A stretch of 64,000 nucleotides of DNA from CAYMKE01 sp964345135 (GTDB taxonomy: Bacteria > Bacteroidota > Bacteroidia > Bacteroidales > JBBRXJ01): positions 1 to 64,000 of the forward strand of contig CAYFQI010000001.1 in NCBI GenBank assembly GCA_964345135.1, given 5' to 3'. This document shows, piece after piece, positions 26,701-36,100 of the stretch. Each line of letters begins with the position of its first letter. The stretch's first letter is position 1. The position numbers and the translations under genes are program-made. The notes under the pieces are model-generated. The model was not told the origin of the DNA and made no database searches. It saw only the letters and a list, made by a program, of their open reading frames with translations.

Positions 26701-29520
26701 AGGTTTTGTAGTTTCATCAAAAGCAATGAGCACATTATCATCTAGGCTTGTCCCTGGGTATGTATCATTGGCAGGGTCTCCCGTGTTCCAGTTTTGTGGA
26801 TTTTTCCATTCATTGTCCACATCGCCTTCCCATTCATAGGTAATGCCGGTTGTAAAATTGCTGCAACGGCAGGAGGGGTCAATGAATACACTCACTTTAT
26901 CAGAATTTTCACAATCATATTGATTTCTCGCGGTAACAGTATATTCCATTCCGGATGAGATATTGGCAACCGGATTGGGTATGTTTGGGTCGCTGAGTCC
27001 TGTTGCAGGTTCCCAGTGATATGAACCACTTACGCCTCCTGTTGCATTTAGCTGCGCGGGTTCGCCGTAGCAGACCGGCACATCAGGCCCTGCATCAGGC
27101 CATTTTACCGGATCCACAAAGATGTCCCGTTCATAGGTGCATCCATTGTGGTCTGTTACCGTTACATAAAATGTTTTGGGGTTGGAAAGCGAAGCTATTG
27201 GAGAAGCGCTATTCGGATCATCAAGATATTCAGCGGGTTCCCAGTGATAGTCCGAGCCGCTTCCTGTTACATATAATTGAATATCATTGCCAATACATGG
27301 GGTTGGATTAATGGCAGTGGCGACATCTTGTAATGGATAAACACCTGCGCTGGCCTCAACAGTATTGGAGCATCCAAATGCATTTTCTCCTGTGATGCTG
27401 TATGTTGTTGTTTCATCCGGTGTGGCTCTTACCGTGCCGTCAGAAAGGTATTCAAGGTCGGTATCAGGCGACCATGTATAGGATTCAGCACCTGAAGGTG
27501 TGAACAGGATGCTTTCTCCTTTGCACATATTTTCACTGCTTTGTGTAACTTCTACGTTTGGAACCGGATTCACAGTGATCTCAACGGAATCTATGGCGAA
27601 ACATCCCGTGGTTGCATTTTCTGCCAACAGGTAATATTTAATGTTCTCTTCCGGGGTACTTACAGGATCACTGCTTGTCGCATCATCAAGCCAGGTATCC
27701 GGGGCCCATTTAAAATTATAATCTCCTGTTAAACCGCTTGATAGTGTAACCGGCTCACCATAGCAGATGGCCGTGTCATTGGAAATACTGATTGGTGGTG
27801 GTGGCAAAACGTTGACTGTCATAGAGCCGGTTTTGGTGCAATTCAAATATGAAACTGTAATTGAATAAGTAGTTGTATGATCCGGAATGGCTATTTGTTC
27901 AATACTGTTTTGTAAAGCAGGTATTTCATCATATTGATATAGGCTGTTTGTTGGTGACCATTGTATAGTAGGAGGAGGTAAAAATAAAGAAGTTAATCCA
28001 TCACCATATGTAATTTTAGCTCCAATTAATGTCGCATTACCTGCACAAATCTCAGGATCTTCATACATTTCAACTTCCAGTCCTCCACTTATATAATATT
28101 CTTCTTCCTGAATACAACCACCAATAGAAATCAAATCTTCATGTTCACCTGGTTTTAATCCCGAGAGTGTTCTAGTTCCGGATTCAACCCATACTGCTTT
28201 GTCTGTGACATCAATTACATCATAACAATCACATTGTACATTCTGATTACATCCATCATATATTCCATGAATCACGGAATTATCCTGCAGTATAACATTT
28301 TCTTTTGCGTTAAAGCAAAAACAATCATTGCCTCTTGCTGTAATATTACCACTGTTCACCAAATAATTTATAAGGCATTCACTATTATTGTATATATTTA
28401 TATTTCCAATATTTGTTAAAGTATCATAAGCATAAAGAAATCCTTCATTTTCAATCGTCCCATAATTTATAATACTCCTTTCTCCCATTGTATGGCAATA
28501 ATTTATTAAAGAAGAATTTAAAGCATTAAAAAAAAATCCATCTATCATAAAAGAATTATAATTAATAATCGTACCACTATTAATAAGATTTACCGGAGAC
28601 AGATTTTTATAATTAGTTATCAAACCGTTTGGTTCAATCAATAATGAATCAGCAGAAAAAGAATTATAGTTTGTCAAATTTGAAGAAATTGTCGCTTTTA
28701 TAGTCGAAATATTATTAAAATTATTAATCATTGCTGAACCTTCAAGACTCAATTCATCTGTAACAAGGTCTCCTGTTTCGGCTATAATGACTTCCCCACC
28801 TGAAATAGAAATGCTTTTATTCATTACCCCCCCAAAAACATACAATTTACCTCCATTCATCTGTATATTGCCATTATAAACAAACCCCGTATCAATAAAT
28901 ACCTCCATTCCAGCATTAATAACTGTATCATTTTCTCCTATAAGGAAAATGGGATTGGGTTGAGTAAATTCTATCTGTGATTTAAAAACTTCATTACTAC
29001 ATTGAAATTGTTTCGTTAGCTCAGGGTACTTCAATACTTTTTCTATATGTGCTTGCCCATCATTAGAATTACAACCAGTTACAGGATCAGTAGATACTTT
29101 TATAACATATATAGAACTCCTGATATTAGCAATTTTTGACTTAGTGCAGGTTCTTCCAAATTTATCTAAAATTGTAATATCAAGTTGATATTCACCTTCA
29201 TCCAGTCCTGTTTGATTCAACGTACCTGCTCCATTAGACCATGTATAATTTAATATTTCTACTCCATCAGGCAATATTACATTTATTTTTCCATTTGTGT
29301 TTGTTTCACAAATTAAGTGTTGAATTTCGAATGAAAAATCAAATTCTTCACAAGACATAGATGAATAATCCGCTGCATATATATTTATATTATAATTAAA
29401 TACATTAAAAAGTAAACATATATAGATAAATCTCAAAACATGCTTATATTTAACAAAAACTACCTTTATTTTCTTAATCGCTATTAAACCATTATAATAC
29501 ATTGATTTTTTATTTTTCAT
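23773..29520 (-). CDS. Giant surface adhesin-like protein with SprB/Ig-like and beta-solenoid regions
   Basis: A 1915-residue protein with an unusually long N-region before the hydrophobic core (about 28-48) of its signal peptide. An SprB-like repeat lies at about 55-120. An Asn-rich beta-solenoid (NYNSF, NYKNL, NLINSGTIINY) spans about 190-420. Four to five tandem Ig/SprB-like domains of about 85 residues (YHWEPATGLSDPNIPNP, FKWAPDTWLDDA) run from about 500 to 890. A second solenoid, starting YEWEGDVDNEWKNPQNW, fills most of the remainder. The C-terminus is beta-rich and shows no T9SS sorting motif that I can recognise. Its stop overlaps the Skp-like gene by 4 bp. The first 1.7 kb of the gene is AT-richer than the rest. 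Function: probable adhesin or structural surface filament. Confidence 0.9.
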   Translation of the reverse strand: MKNKKSMYYNGLIAIKKIKVVFVKYKHVLRFIYICLLFNVFNYNINIYAADYSSMSCEEFDFSFEIQHLICETNTNGKINVILPDGVEILNYTWSNGAGTLNQTGLDEGEYQLDITILDKFGRTCTKSKIANIRSSIYVIKVSTDPVTGCNSNDGQAHIEKVLKYPELTKQFQCSNEVFKSQIEFTQPNPIFLIGENDTVINAGMEVFIDTGFVYNGNIQMNGGKLYVFGGVMNKSISISGGEVIIAETGDLVTDELSLEGSAMINNFNNISTIKATISSNLTNYNSFSADSLLIEPNGLITNYKNLSPVNLINSGTIINYNSFMIDGFFFNALNSSLINYCHTMGERSIINYGTIENEGFLYAYDTLTNIGNINIYNNSECLINYLVNSGNITARGNDCFCFNAKENVILQDNSVIHGIYDGCNQNVQCDCYDVIDVTDKAVWVESGTRTLSGLKPGEHEDLISIGGCIQEEEYYISGGLEVEMYEDPEICAGNATLIGAKITYGDGLTSLFLPPPTIQWSPTNSLYQYDEIPALQNSIEQIAIPDHTTTYSITVSYLNCTKTGSMTVNVLPPPPISISNDTAICYGEPVTLSSGLTGDYNFKWAPDTWLDDATSSDPVSTPEENIKYYLLAENATTGCFAIDSVEITVNPVPNVEVTQSSENMCKGESILFTPSGAESYTWSPDTDLEYLSDGTVRATPDETTTYSITGENAFGCSNTVEASAGVYPLQDVATAINPTPCIGNDIQLYVTGSGSDYHWEPAEYLDDPNSASPIASLSNPKTFYVTVTDHNGCTYERDIFVDPVKWPDAGPDVPVCYGEPAQLNATGGVSGSYHWEPATGLSDPNIPNPVANISSGMEYTVTARNQYDCENSDKVSVFIDPSCRCSNFTTGITYEWEGDVDNEWKNPQNWNTGDPANDTYPGTSLDDNVLIAFDETTKPVPVLPEDITIANICMLSGELDLSTYSLIVTKDATFTGGTVESSGRDTANAMKVIQPDDATGNSSVFFAGTEFNSGLLVSNASEIVLNGSVFNGVTVLQQTGDNDVLCAGGNTYNGPVSFINTGNAQWSLAAANTGQPDIYNDFASFENTGSGNLYPSAYHTDEYNGNIEINSDIIFGINGGIVRLSGEPDQHIGGTNTDGANIIRKLEISKVHTFSHSNVYLTVPLSIGTNNEDYIMFENGIVYNDDNSILTIKLDTEVSGASDSSYVNGPVTKIGNHDFVFPVGKDRFYKPISISKASTINESIEYTAEFIADEQSYGTPQAPVEHVSECEYWTLRKNVADGILVNIGLSWNRHSCDIPVDLSEMEVASWDVQGLKWESLGQQIYHGSRETGGMFTSEIKAVDYEAFIIASKCPGAGDPIGLTFNNFGTEINIGENTYLTVQGNILNEYGRETEKKGAFFNKGEIRLTRDWTNNVDNEAFALSEGKVIMIGNYQRFRGDEETTFHELITAGTDTKEMFKNVKVDGILDLNVNRVETNTNILHVLNDDNTSIKRIEGFVSTSDTGGFLARDLNLTPDTPYEFPVGELYRYRPVTVTQLENKAASAPLDPHTYYVSMISKDPNYFGFNRSVREPTVKSVNPEYFHMIRRDDGTASEITKDSVQLDFYFNRQQDNTWQSVGHWDNEPEDSIKVFDYGSDIAPIWKKTRPVYALEGDSTIPDIISITPWADFNQQAFAFIKGAFIVNTLSLVSPTGPGGVTYALTGSTAVPGEPYHTSGNNSTKLGEPMAPEMLEACHYLEVYEDATTKYGKIKFCTDGNGDIIPLSDPPGYYKVYFIVESEDGTEEEHLIDKDLYDVYRDILKFKAEPENEITCQNNIKVSFSNGDPFVLSLSNPRFSITYDDNDETTTPDQETVFPDDSVNYLKVFKNSTEVCEIMNNIPQWNTSEIDETGIYTFEIQFVTETGTSIYKGQFIVKE

Positions 29521-29558
29521 TCTTCAAAAAAATTAACTTTTGTTTATATTTTTTAGTG

Positions 29559-30650
29559 TCATAGCTTGATTAAATATAAAACCACAGAATAAGACGGGCG
29601 GTTATCATATTCTTCATTTCTACCTTCAGGCTCAGTAGCATCCTGATCAAAATTCAGGTTATCAATTGTTTCTTCCGGTGTACTATTTAAACTTAAATTG
29701 TTAAATGATTCATCATTCACTATATAGTCTATTTTTTTAGTTGTATTGTTTAGATAAAATAAAACTTCAAATGCATTAAACCAATAAGTTCCTACTGAAT
29801 TTTTCTGGTATAATTTAATTCCACTTTTTTTAGATTTCGTACATGGTCCTCTACATATCTTTATAACTGAAAAAGAATGAGCATGCTTTCTGTAAGGAAT
29901 TTCATGTGTATGTTTCTCGATCTCGACTTGTTGAGTTTTAAAAGTGTGAAAATGAGGATGAAGTTGTGATATATCAATTGATATGGTGTTTTCCCCCCCG
30001 GCCTCTTCTAAATTTGAATTAAAGGTATTTTGATTTTCGAATTTAGCACCTACCATAAATCTTCCTGTCAAATCAGGTGAATCATTCTCTCCATTGCATA
30101 TTTGCCATCCTTCCATTTTGTTTATTCCTTTTCCATCACCTTCAAAAAGACCTTGTACCGGGCCAACATACATAATGATTGTTCCGGGGGGTGAGGTGAT
30201 ATCCTGCCTGCCCATGGTACTGTTCATGAGTTTTACCCATTTTCCTTCTCCTTCATCATCTTCTTTATAAAAATAAAAGCCTTTCTTGTCTTCATCTGTC
30301 ACATACACGGTTAATCCATCGTGCTTTGGATCTATATTGAGCATGGTTTCAAACGACATATGAGGAATCAAAATCCCTTTGGTGTCGGATTCAACCTCAA
30401 GCATACTATTTTCCTGTGGTTCTTTCTTTGTTTCGGAGATGCATATAGCTCCATCTGATTCTTGTGCCATTGTAATTGTATGCATTAAGAAGAAAAGCAA
30501 TAAAACAACAGCAATTTTATGTATTGCTTCATTGATCAGGATTAATTTATTAATTACCTGCCTCGTATATTTCAATAGAGTATTATATTGTATTCCCCAC
30601 GGGAATATTTTTTTTAATAAATATGCAATATTTGTTTTTTTAAATTTCAT
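29559..30650 (-). CDS. Secreted tail-collar domain protein, third of three tandem paralogues
   Basis: A 363-residue protein with a long basic N-region and a signal core ending MA|Q at about 60. Residues about 65-140 carry the Bacteroidota fibre motif (NSMLEVESDTKGILIPHM, GFYFYKEDDEGEGKWVKL). A phage tail-collar domain follows at about 155-205 (GTIIMYVGP, MEGWQICNG, SPDLTGRFMVG). After this come four His-x-His motifs (HPH, HFH, HTH, HAH) and a terminal RPSYSVVLYLIKL, typical of collar-type fibre ends. In phage fibres HxH motifs bind iron or zinc and shape the receptor-binding tip. The gene lies 38 bp before the 1915-residue giant. I infer a receptor-binding surface fibre; the second half is AT-rich and divergent between copies. 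Confidence 0.88.
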   Translation of the reverse strand: MKFKKTNIAYLLKKIFPWGIQYNTLLKYTRQVINKLILINEAIHKIAVVLLLFFLMHTITMAQESDGAICISETKKEPQENSMLEVESDTKGILIPHMSFETMLNIDPKHDGLTVYVTDEDKKGFYFYKEDDEGEGKWVKLMNSTMGRQDITSPPGTIIMYVGPVQGLFEGDGKGINKMEGWQICNGENDSPDLTGRFMVGAKFENQNTFNSNLEEAGGENTISIDISQLHPHFHTFKTQQVEIEKHTHEIPYRKHAHSFSVIKICRGPCTKSKKSGIKLYQKNSVGTYWFNAFEVLFYLNNTTKKIDYIVNDESFNNLSLNSTPEETIDNLNFDQDATEPEGRNEEYDNRPSYSVVLYLIKL

Positions 30651-30656
30651 AAGACA

Positions 30657-31727
30657 TTATTCATTATAATAATCAATTTCATAAATATCATCATAATTTT
30701 CATTGGGTTTACTATCTGTTCGAATGATAAAAGCAATGACATAATATTTTGGCCTGATATCCAATTCAAGATTTACTTCCCCGCTATTCTCAATAATTTT
30801 ATCTTTATTATCTTCACTTATATTAAATTCAATTTCAGGCTCTGCATAAGTACAATATGGTTCAACAACCGAAAAACTTAATGTTCTATTCATTAATTTT
30901 GATTTTCCGCCAGATGTATTTTCACTTTTTTCTGAATTTTTAAGCCCCATTCGTGAGGGAAGCTTTCTAGCTGTGGTCCATTCTGAACTGGTTGATTTCA
31001 TGTAATGAGTATGAACAGGATCCAAGCCTTCTTGTGTTGAAATTAAGTCATGATTATGAATAATTTGAGCATTATATTGCAGATTATAAGGGTGAAAATG
31101 AGAAGGGAGATGTTCTTTGTTTAATGAAACCAAATCATTTGAATTCCCGCCCTCATTGTTTATACATGAATATTCATCTATTTTTTCTTGTACGATTTGA
31201 TCCATTTTATCTTTTCTGTCAGAATCTCCTCCTCCTACAATGAATTTACCCCTTAAATCAGGACGGTTGTTCTTCCCATTACACAAAGCCCATCCTTCCA
31301 TTTCAGTTCCTTTTAACCCCACACCCTTTTCATCGAACAGGCTGTCGGATCCATGGTACATGATGATGCCTCCTTTTGGCATGATGAATCCTTTGGTACC
31401 ATCGCCCTCTTCCCATATTCTGAGCCAATCACCATAATGCTCGTCATAATACCAAAACCCTTTTTCCCCGTCTTTTTGAAACACGAGCAGGCCGTCTGTG
31501 GTTTCAATAATGGTTTCATCTTCCCTTACCCCTTGTTCGACCCTGGGGATTAGAACCCCTTTGTCCTCTGATTGAACTTCGAGTACTGCCGAAGGAGCCG
31601 GCATAGAATCCGGGTTATTTGAAATAATCACACCATTTGTAGATTGTGTATACCCCATTGCTGTAAATATTGTACTTATTACAAGCAATAAAAAGAATTT
31701 CTTCATATTTATAATAAATTTAATCAT
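30657..31727 (-). CDS. Secreted tail-collar domain protein, second of three tandem paralogues
   Basis: A 356-residue protein; an internal ATG at 31706 (MKKFFLLLVISTIF) would give a more compact signal peptide cleaved about YT|Q. The order of parts matches its neighbours: PSAVLEVQSEDKGVLIPRV, GFWYYDEHYGDWLRIW, then collar domain GGIIMYHGSD, EMEGWALCNGKNNRPDLRGKF at about 117-165. Next come HxH motifs (HFH, HNH, HTH) and the closing RPKYYVIAFIIRTDS. The stop of the previous copy lies 2 bp before its first ATG, and the next copy begins 6 bp after its end, so the three are almost certainly one transcript. Confidence 0.88.
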   Translation of the reverse strand: MIKFIINMKKFFLLLVISTIFTAMGYTQSTNGVIISNNPDSMPAPSAVLEVQSEDKGVLIPRVEQGVREDETIIETTDGLLVFQKDGEKGFWYYDEHYGDWLRIWEEGDGTKGFIMPKGGIIMYHGSDSLFDEKGVGLKGTEMEGWALCNGKNNRPDLRGKFIVGGGDSDRKDKMDQIVQEKIDEYSCINNEGGNSNDLVSLNKEHLPSHFHPYNLQYNAQIIHNHDLISTQEGLDPVHTHYMKSTSSEWTTARKLPSRMGLKNSEKSENTSGGKSKLMNRTLSFSVVEPYCTYAEPEIEFNISEDNKDKIIENSGEVNLELDIRPKYYVIAFIIRTDSKPNENYDDIYEIDYYNE

Positions 31728-31729
31728 AT

Positions 31730-32830
31730 TTAGTCTTTTTTAGGAAAAGGGTTTTTCTTTTTTGAATAATTTTGTTCATTATATTCGATATTAGGATATC
31801 CCCTGTCTGTTCTCATTAAAAAAATTACTTTATAAAAAGGGGGGCGATTTTCAATGTCACCTTGTTCATTTTGATTTGTAGGCATCTCATCAGATTCATC
31901 AACGCGCCCGGAAATTGAAAAAGTAGCCTGATCACTTGAATCTATTTTAACCCATTTTGATGCAAGAATACTATTAACATATTGAGTTTCTCTTGAACTT
32001 CTTTTATTTTCTTTATATTTCACATAATCACTACCAGCTTTATCTTTTAGACCTGCATTAATATGGTGGTTATGTTGGTTTTCATTAACAAATTTGTGTC
32101 TATGCTTAAATTTTTTACTTGCAAAATCCTGTGGGTCAACAAAATGATTATGTTTTGGCATGCTGTTTTCATCCATCATCCATGTATGTTTGGGTTTATC
32201 TATATCATCACTATTCTTTGCATCATCTGATTGCTTATAATTTGTATAATCCGAATGCTGATCAGGATCATCCGACACCCCAACCACAAATCGGTCTGTC
32301 ATATCCGGTGAACGGTTGTGCCCATTGCATATCTGCCAGCCTTCCATGATGGTGCCTGGTTTCCCTTGTCCGAGGTAGGGAAAATGATCATCTGCATTAC
32401 TTTGTTCGAGAGCATCAAGACCATTATAAAACATCAGATTTCCGTTATCATCAGTAAGGTCGCCTGAATACATAATTATAGACCCTTTTGGATACCGTGG
32501 CTGGCTATAACGCAGCCTGACCCAGCCATATTTGTTTTCGTCTTCAATGTATTTGAAATAATAAAATCCTTTTTTATCCGGCGGCCCGGTTAAATAAAAC
32601 AGCAGGCCTTCTCCGTCAGCCGTGTTTATTGTAGAAGCATCGGGCAATTGATCTACCCGCGGCACCAGGATTCCTTTATTTGCAGAACGCACATCAAGCA
32701 TTGCAGAAGGATGAGGGGGATAATTATCGGTAGATATGGACACCCCGGTTTGTTTCTCTTGTGCATACAATGTATTCTGTGCGATCATCAGGATGAATAA
32801 ACACATGCTGTATGTTGCAATTTTGTTCAT
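31730..32830 (-). CDS. Secreted tail-collar domain protein, first of three tandem paralogues
   Basis: 366 residues from the chosen start at 32830, where MNKIATYSMCLFILMIAQ opens a proper signal peptide cleaved YA|Q. The longer frame from 32974 would put 48 basic residues in front of it. It carries PSAMLDVRSANKGILVPRV, a collar domain at about 116-185 (GSIIMYSGDLTDDNG, IMEGWQICNGHNRSPDMTDRF) with an insert between its halves, and HxH motifs (HNH, HRH, HNH). The end is NRPPFYKVIFLMRTD. The collar module is the most elaborate of the three. The gap before it holds a REP-like hairpin, so a separate promoter could start here. Confidence 0.87.
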   Translation of the reverse strand: MNKIATYSMCLFILMIAQNTLYAQEKQTGVSISTDNYPPHPSAMLDVRSANKGILVPRVDQLPDASTINTADGEGLLFYLTGPPDKKGFYYFKYIEDENKYGWVRLRYSQPRYPKGSIIMYSGDLTDDNGNLMFYNGLDALEQSNADDHFPYLGQGKPGTIMEGWQICNGHNRSPDMTDRFVVGVSDDPDQHSDYTNYKQSDDAKNSDDIDKPKHTWMMDENSMPKHNHFVDPQDFASKKFKHRHKFVNENQHNHHINAGLKDKAGSDYVKYKENKRSSRETQYVNSILASKWVKIDSSDQATFSISGRVDESDEMPTNQNEQGDIENRPPFYKVIFLMRTDRGYPNIEYNEQNYSKKKNPFPKKD

Positions 32831-32997
32831 CCATAAATATTTATTGTTTTTAATACCACAATGGCGTTTGCTATGAGGTTTAATGAAAACCAGGTGTTTT
32901 ATAATCTTTCCCATACAGGTCAAATATTTGTTTATGGCTTGATTCATTTTCATTTGTTTATAAATTTCGGGCATTTATACAAAACACTGTTTGTAAA

Positions 32998-33085
32998 GTC
33001 CGTAGCGAGGACACTACGGACAACAACTGCCCGGCGTAGTTTGTAACTAAGTCGCAGAAGAACCTTTTATAATCATGTATGTGTA
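32998..33085. repeat. Composite REP-like intergenic repeat with a strong hairpin
   Basis: An 8-bp perfect stem (GTCCGTAG at 32998-33005 with CTACGGAC at 33014-33021, 8-nt loop) is followed by the inverse copy of the AGTTACAAACT / GGCAGTTG repeat seen at 71-100. Then comes AGAAGAACCTTTTATAAT, which recurs at 48144-48161. It lies between the 2902-residue giant and the collar genes. It could attenuate transcription between them, but no clear U-tract follows on the minus strand. The rest of 32831-33124 shows no gene. Confidence 0.5.
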
Positions 33086-33124
33086 TGTTAAACATTTTTA
33101 TCATAAGTGTATCAATATTGGTGT

Positions 33125-36100
33125 TTAAGGACAATTTTTTATGATTTGCAATCCGTTTTCAATATTCAGGTTTCCGCCCTGCATGATGAGCCATGTATCC
33201 CTGTTTTCAACAGATATGAGGGCTTTGGATATGGTTGCATCATGCCGTAAGGTTACCGTATGGTCATAAATGATCACCATGTCATCAGTTCCCGGGGTTT
33301 GCCCGTTGCCAACCGTTGCATATTTATCAAAAGACCAGATATTATCATCCCAGTCACCGTCTGCTATAGAATAGAATATATCGCCGTCAAAATCGCTTTG
33401 TACACAAAGAGAAAATGTACCTGCAAAGCGAGATGGCGGGAAAAACGGAAGCGAAAATCTACTGTAATTGTCAACTGAAATATAATACCACTCCCCGGGC
33501 GTAAGGTTATTGGCTGTAATGGTAATTTCATCCTGGGTGGGATTGTTTTGTTTGCTGCATGATATTTCTGTATAATCATCATCCCACAACGCGATATATG
33601 CACGGGAAATGGTTCCGGTTTCATTGTTTGTTTTCAGTGTTATTTCAGCATATTCACTTACAGCGACAAATTTAAACCACCTGTTGTTATTCGGGCCGTT
33701 GTCCCAGCATGACCCAGCCTCTTTGTCGGGCGTAGCCTCTACTGTGGTGTAGGCTTCAAGTTCGGAACACCAAACCTGAGCATTATCAATTATTTTAGCG
33801 CCTTCTGCATAATCATAATCATAATAACTGTTTATACACAAGTCAAACCTTCCTGTGTTGGTTCGCCTTCCCCGGTTATCAACAGATACATAATACCATT
33901 CCCCGGGTGTTACCAGTATGTCTTTCAACCTGGCTGTGCCATTGGGGCCTGCAGAATGACAATCTACCTCTCTGCGCCTGTTGTCCCATAACGCAATTAC
34001 AGCTGCCTGGATTGGATTGTCTCCTTCCGGAGATGCACTGACAGTTACTCTGTTTCCAATGGCTTTGAATTTAAACCATTTATTATACTGTGGCCTTCTC
34101 ATGCAACTGGAGCCTCTTATATCCCTGGTAGCACCCACGGTAGTATAATCCTGTTTCCAGTTGGCTTTTCCAGCACACCAATTGTCCGGGTTGGCAATTT
34201 CCGTGGCAAACTGGAAAAAGTCATTGTCTCTTCCATTGCTCAGGCATAGGCTGAATGTTCCGCGTGTTTCATTATCGCTGTCAACAGAAAAATAATATGT
34301 CCGTCCGGGCTGGAGACGATCATATATTAAATACAAATCATCATCAGGATTTGTATATTGTTCACATGCCAGTTCAGCCCCATTTTGATTCCAGAGTGTT
34401 AAATACGGGTTTCGTAATGTGCCTTTTCCGTTTCCTGTTGACAAAATGATTTTAATTGTCCTGGTTGTAGCAGTGAATTTAAACCATTTATTTGCAACCG
34501 GCCCGCCAGTCATACATGAAGGTTTTGCATGATCGGGGGTTGCGTCTTCATTGGTATATATGGCTGCATTAGAACACCAGTAATCCTGTCCATTCATATC
34601 GAGCATCATGGCATGGTCAAAGCAATCATAAATGGCGGGGCTTGGCATGGTAATAAGCACCTGGTCGGTAGCAGAGCAGCCGGCTGCATTAGAAACATTC
34701 AACGTGTACATGGTTGTTTGATCAGGCGACGCGGTAGGAGTGCGGCAATCATTACAGCTCAATCCATCAGCAGGGCTCCATGCATAAGATAATCCATCGC
34801 CTTCATTGGCATTAAGAATAACAGATGTTCCCGGGCATATTCCCAAATCGGGACCTGCATCTGCAACAGGAGCAGGAAGCGTGTTGATGGTAAATTCTGC
34901 CGTGTCTGTGCATCCATTGGCATTTAGCCCTACCACCTGATAACCAGAGGTATCATAAGGAATAATAACAGGGTTATGGCAGTCGGTACAGCTTAAATAA
35001 TCATTGGGCTGCCATGAATATGCATCGGCCCCGGAAACATTCACAGATACCTGCTCGCCTTCGCATACTGTGGGCGTATTAAACCTGTAGGTGATTTCAA
35101 GTCTGGGTTTATTGGCTTCATCATCTGTTTCACGGGAATAAAACCGAAAACGTTGTTCATATCTTACCGATTCCGGGAAGTAAATGATTACTCCATGGTT
35201 CGTCTCAACATTATCATACCATTTTTCTGCAAAATCAGTGATGTCAATGGTGTAATCCTGATCCATTGAATTAGGCGGGGACAAGACTTTTTTATTTGTC
35301 AATGTATATTCAGGCTGGTTATTCCAATCCGTATTGCTTTCATCCCAGCTATTAATTACCCGGGCAATAATGCCATTATTCCCGGACCTATGGCCGTTTC
35401 CGCTTAATGTCATCGTGGCGTTGAGAATCTCAATGTTTGAGGGGAGCGTAAATGATAAATCTTCAAATTTTATCAGTGCCCTTTTCTGTTCATTAAAGAA
35501 AAATCCCCATACTGGAACCTCTCTGTTTTCAACAAACAGATTTTCATCTGACCCGTAATTAGTCCCCGCGTTTCTTTGTGAAACATAAGTATCCTGGGTA
35601 GCATTCAGGGTTATTGTTTGTTCTTCCGGGGCATTAGTGGTAATATTCACATACAAATCCGGGGTCAACAGCACAGTAATATCTTTTTTAAACTCTTCTG
35701 TTTCTCCGGAATTAAACTCAACAGTAAGCGTAACAGTATATACCCCGGAGTCAGCATATGTATGCGTAATACCAGGCTCTGAATACGTTGTACCGTCTCC
35801 CATGTCCCAGGTATAATTATCAATATCCGCAGGATTGAGTGTTGTGGAAAATGCTGCACTTTCGCCGAGGCAGAGTTGATTGGGCCCGCTGATAATTTCT
35901 GAAGACGCTTCTTTTACTGTACTGAATTCAGAAGTGTTATTGTTTAATGTAGAAGTGGCGCTAAAAAGCTGGCCTGAATAATCAAAGTCATGAATGGTAG
36001 TGTGCCAGGTATTATTAAGGCTTGTCACAGAAGCCACATACTTATATTGAATATTTCCTGCCACGGTTTCTTCTACTGCATATATTTCAATCACATCAGA

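Noticed and set aside
29559..32830. Tail-collar genes as part of a prophage, tailocin or contractile injection system
   Set aside because: No sheath, tube, baseplate, capsid or terminase gene is present, and all three proteins carry signal peptides, so they are exported through the Sec route.
33125..33370. T9SS sorting domain at the end of the 2902-residue giant
   Set aside because: The last 80 residues are a solenoid-like stretch (MQGGNLNIENGLQIIKNCP) and lack the GxxV / GxYxxKI pattern seen in the SMP-30-like protein.
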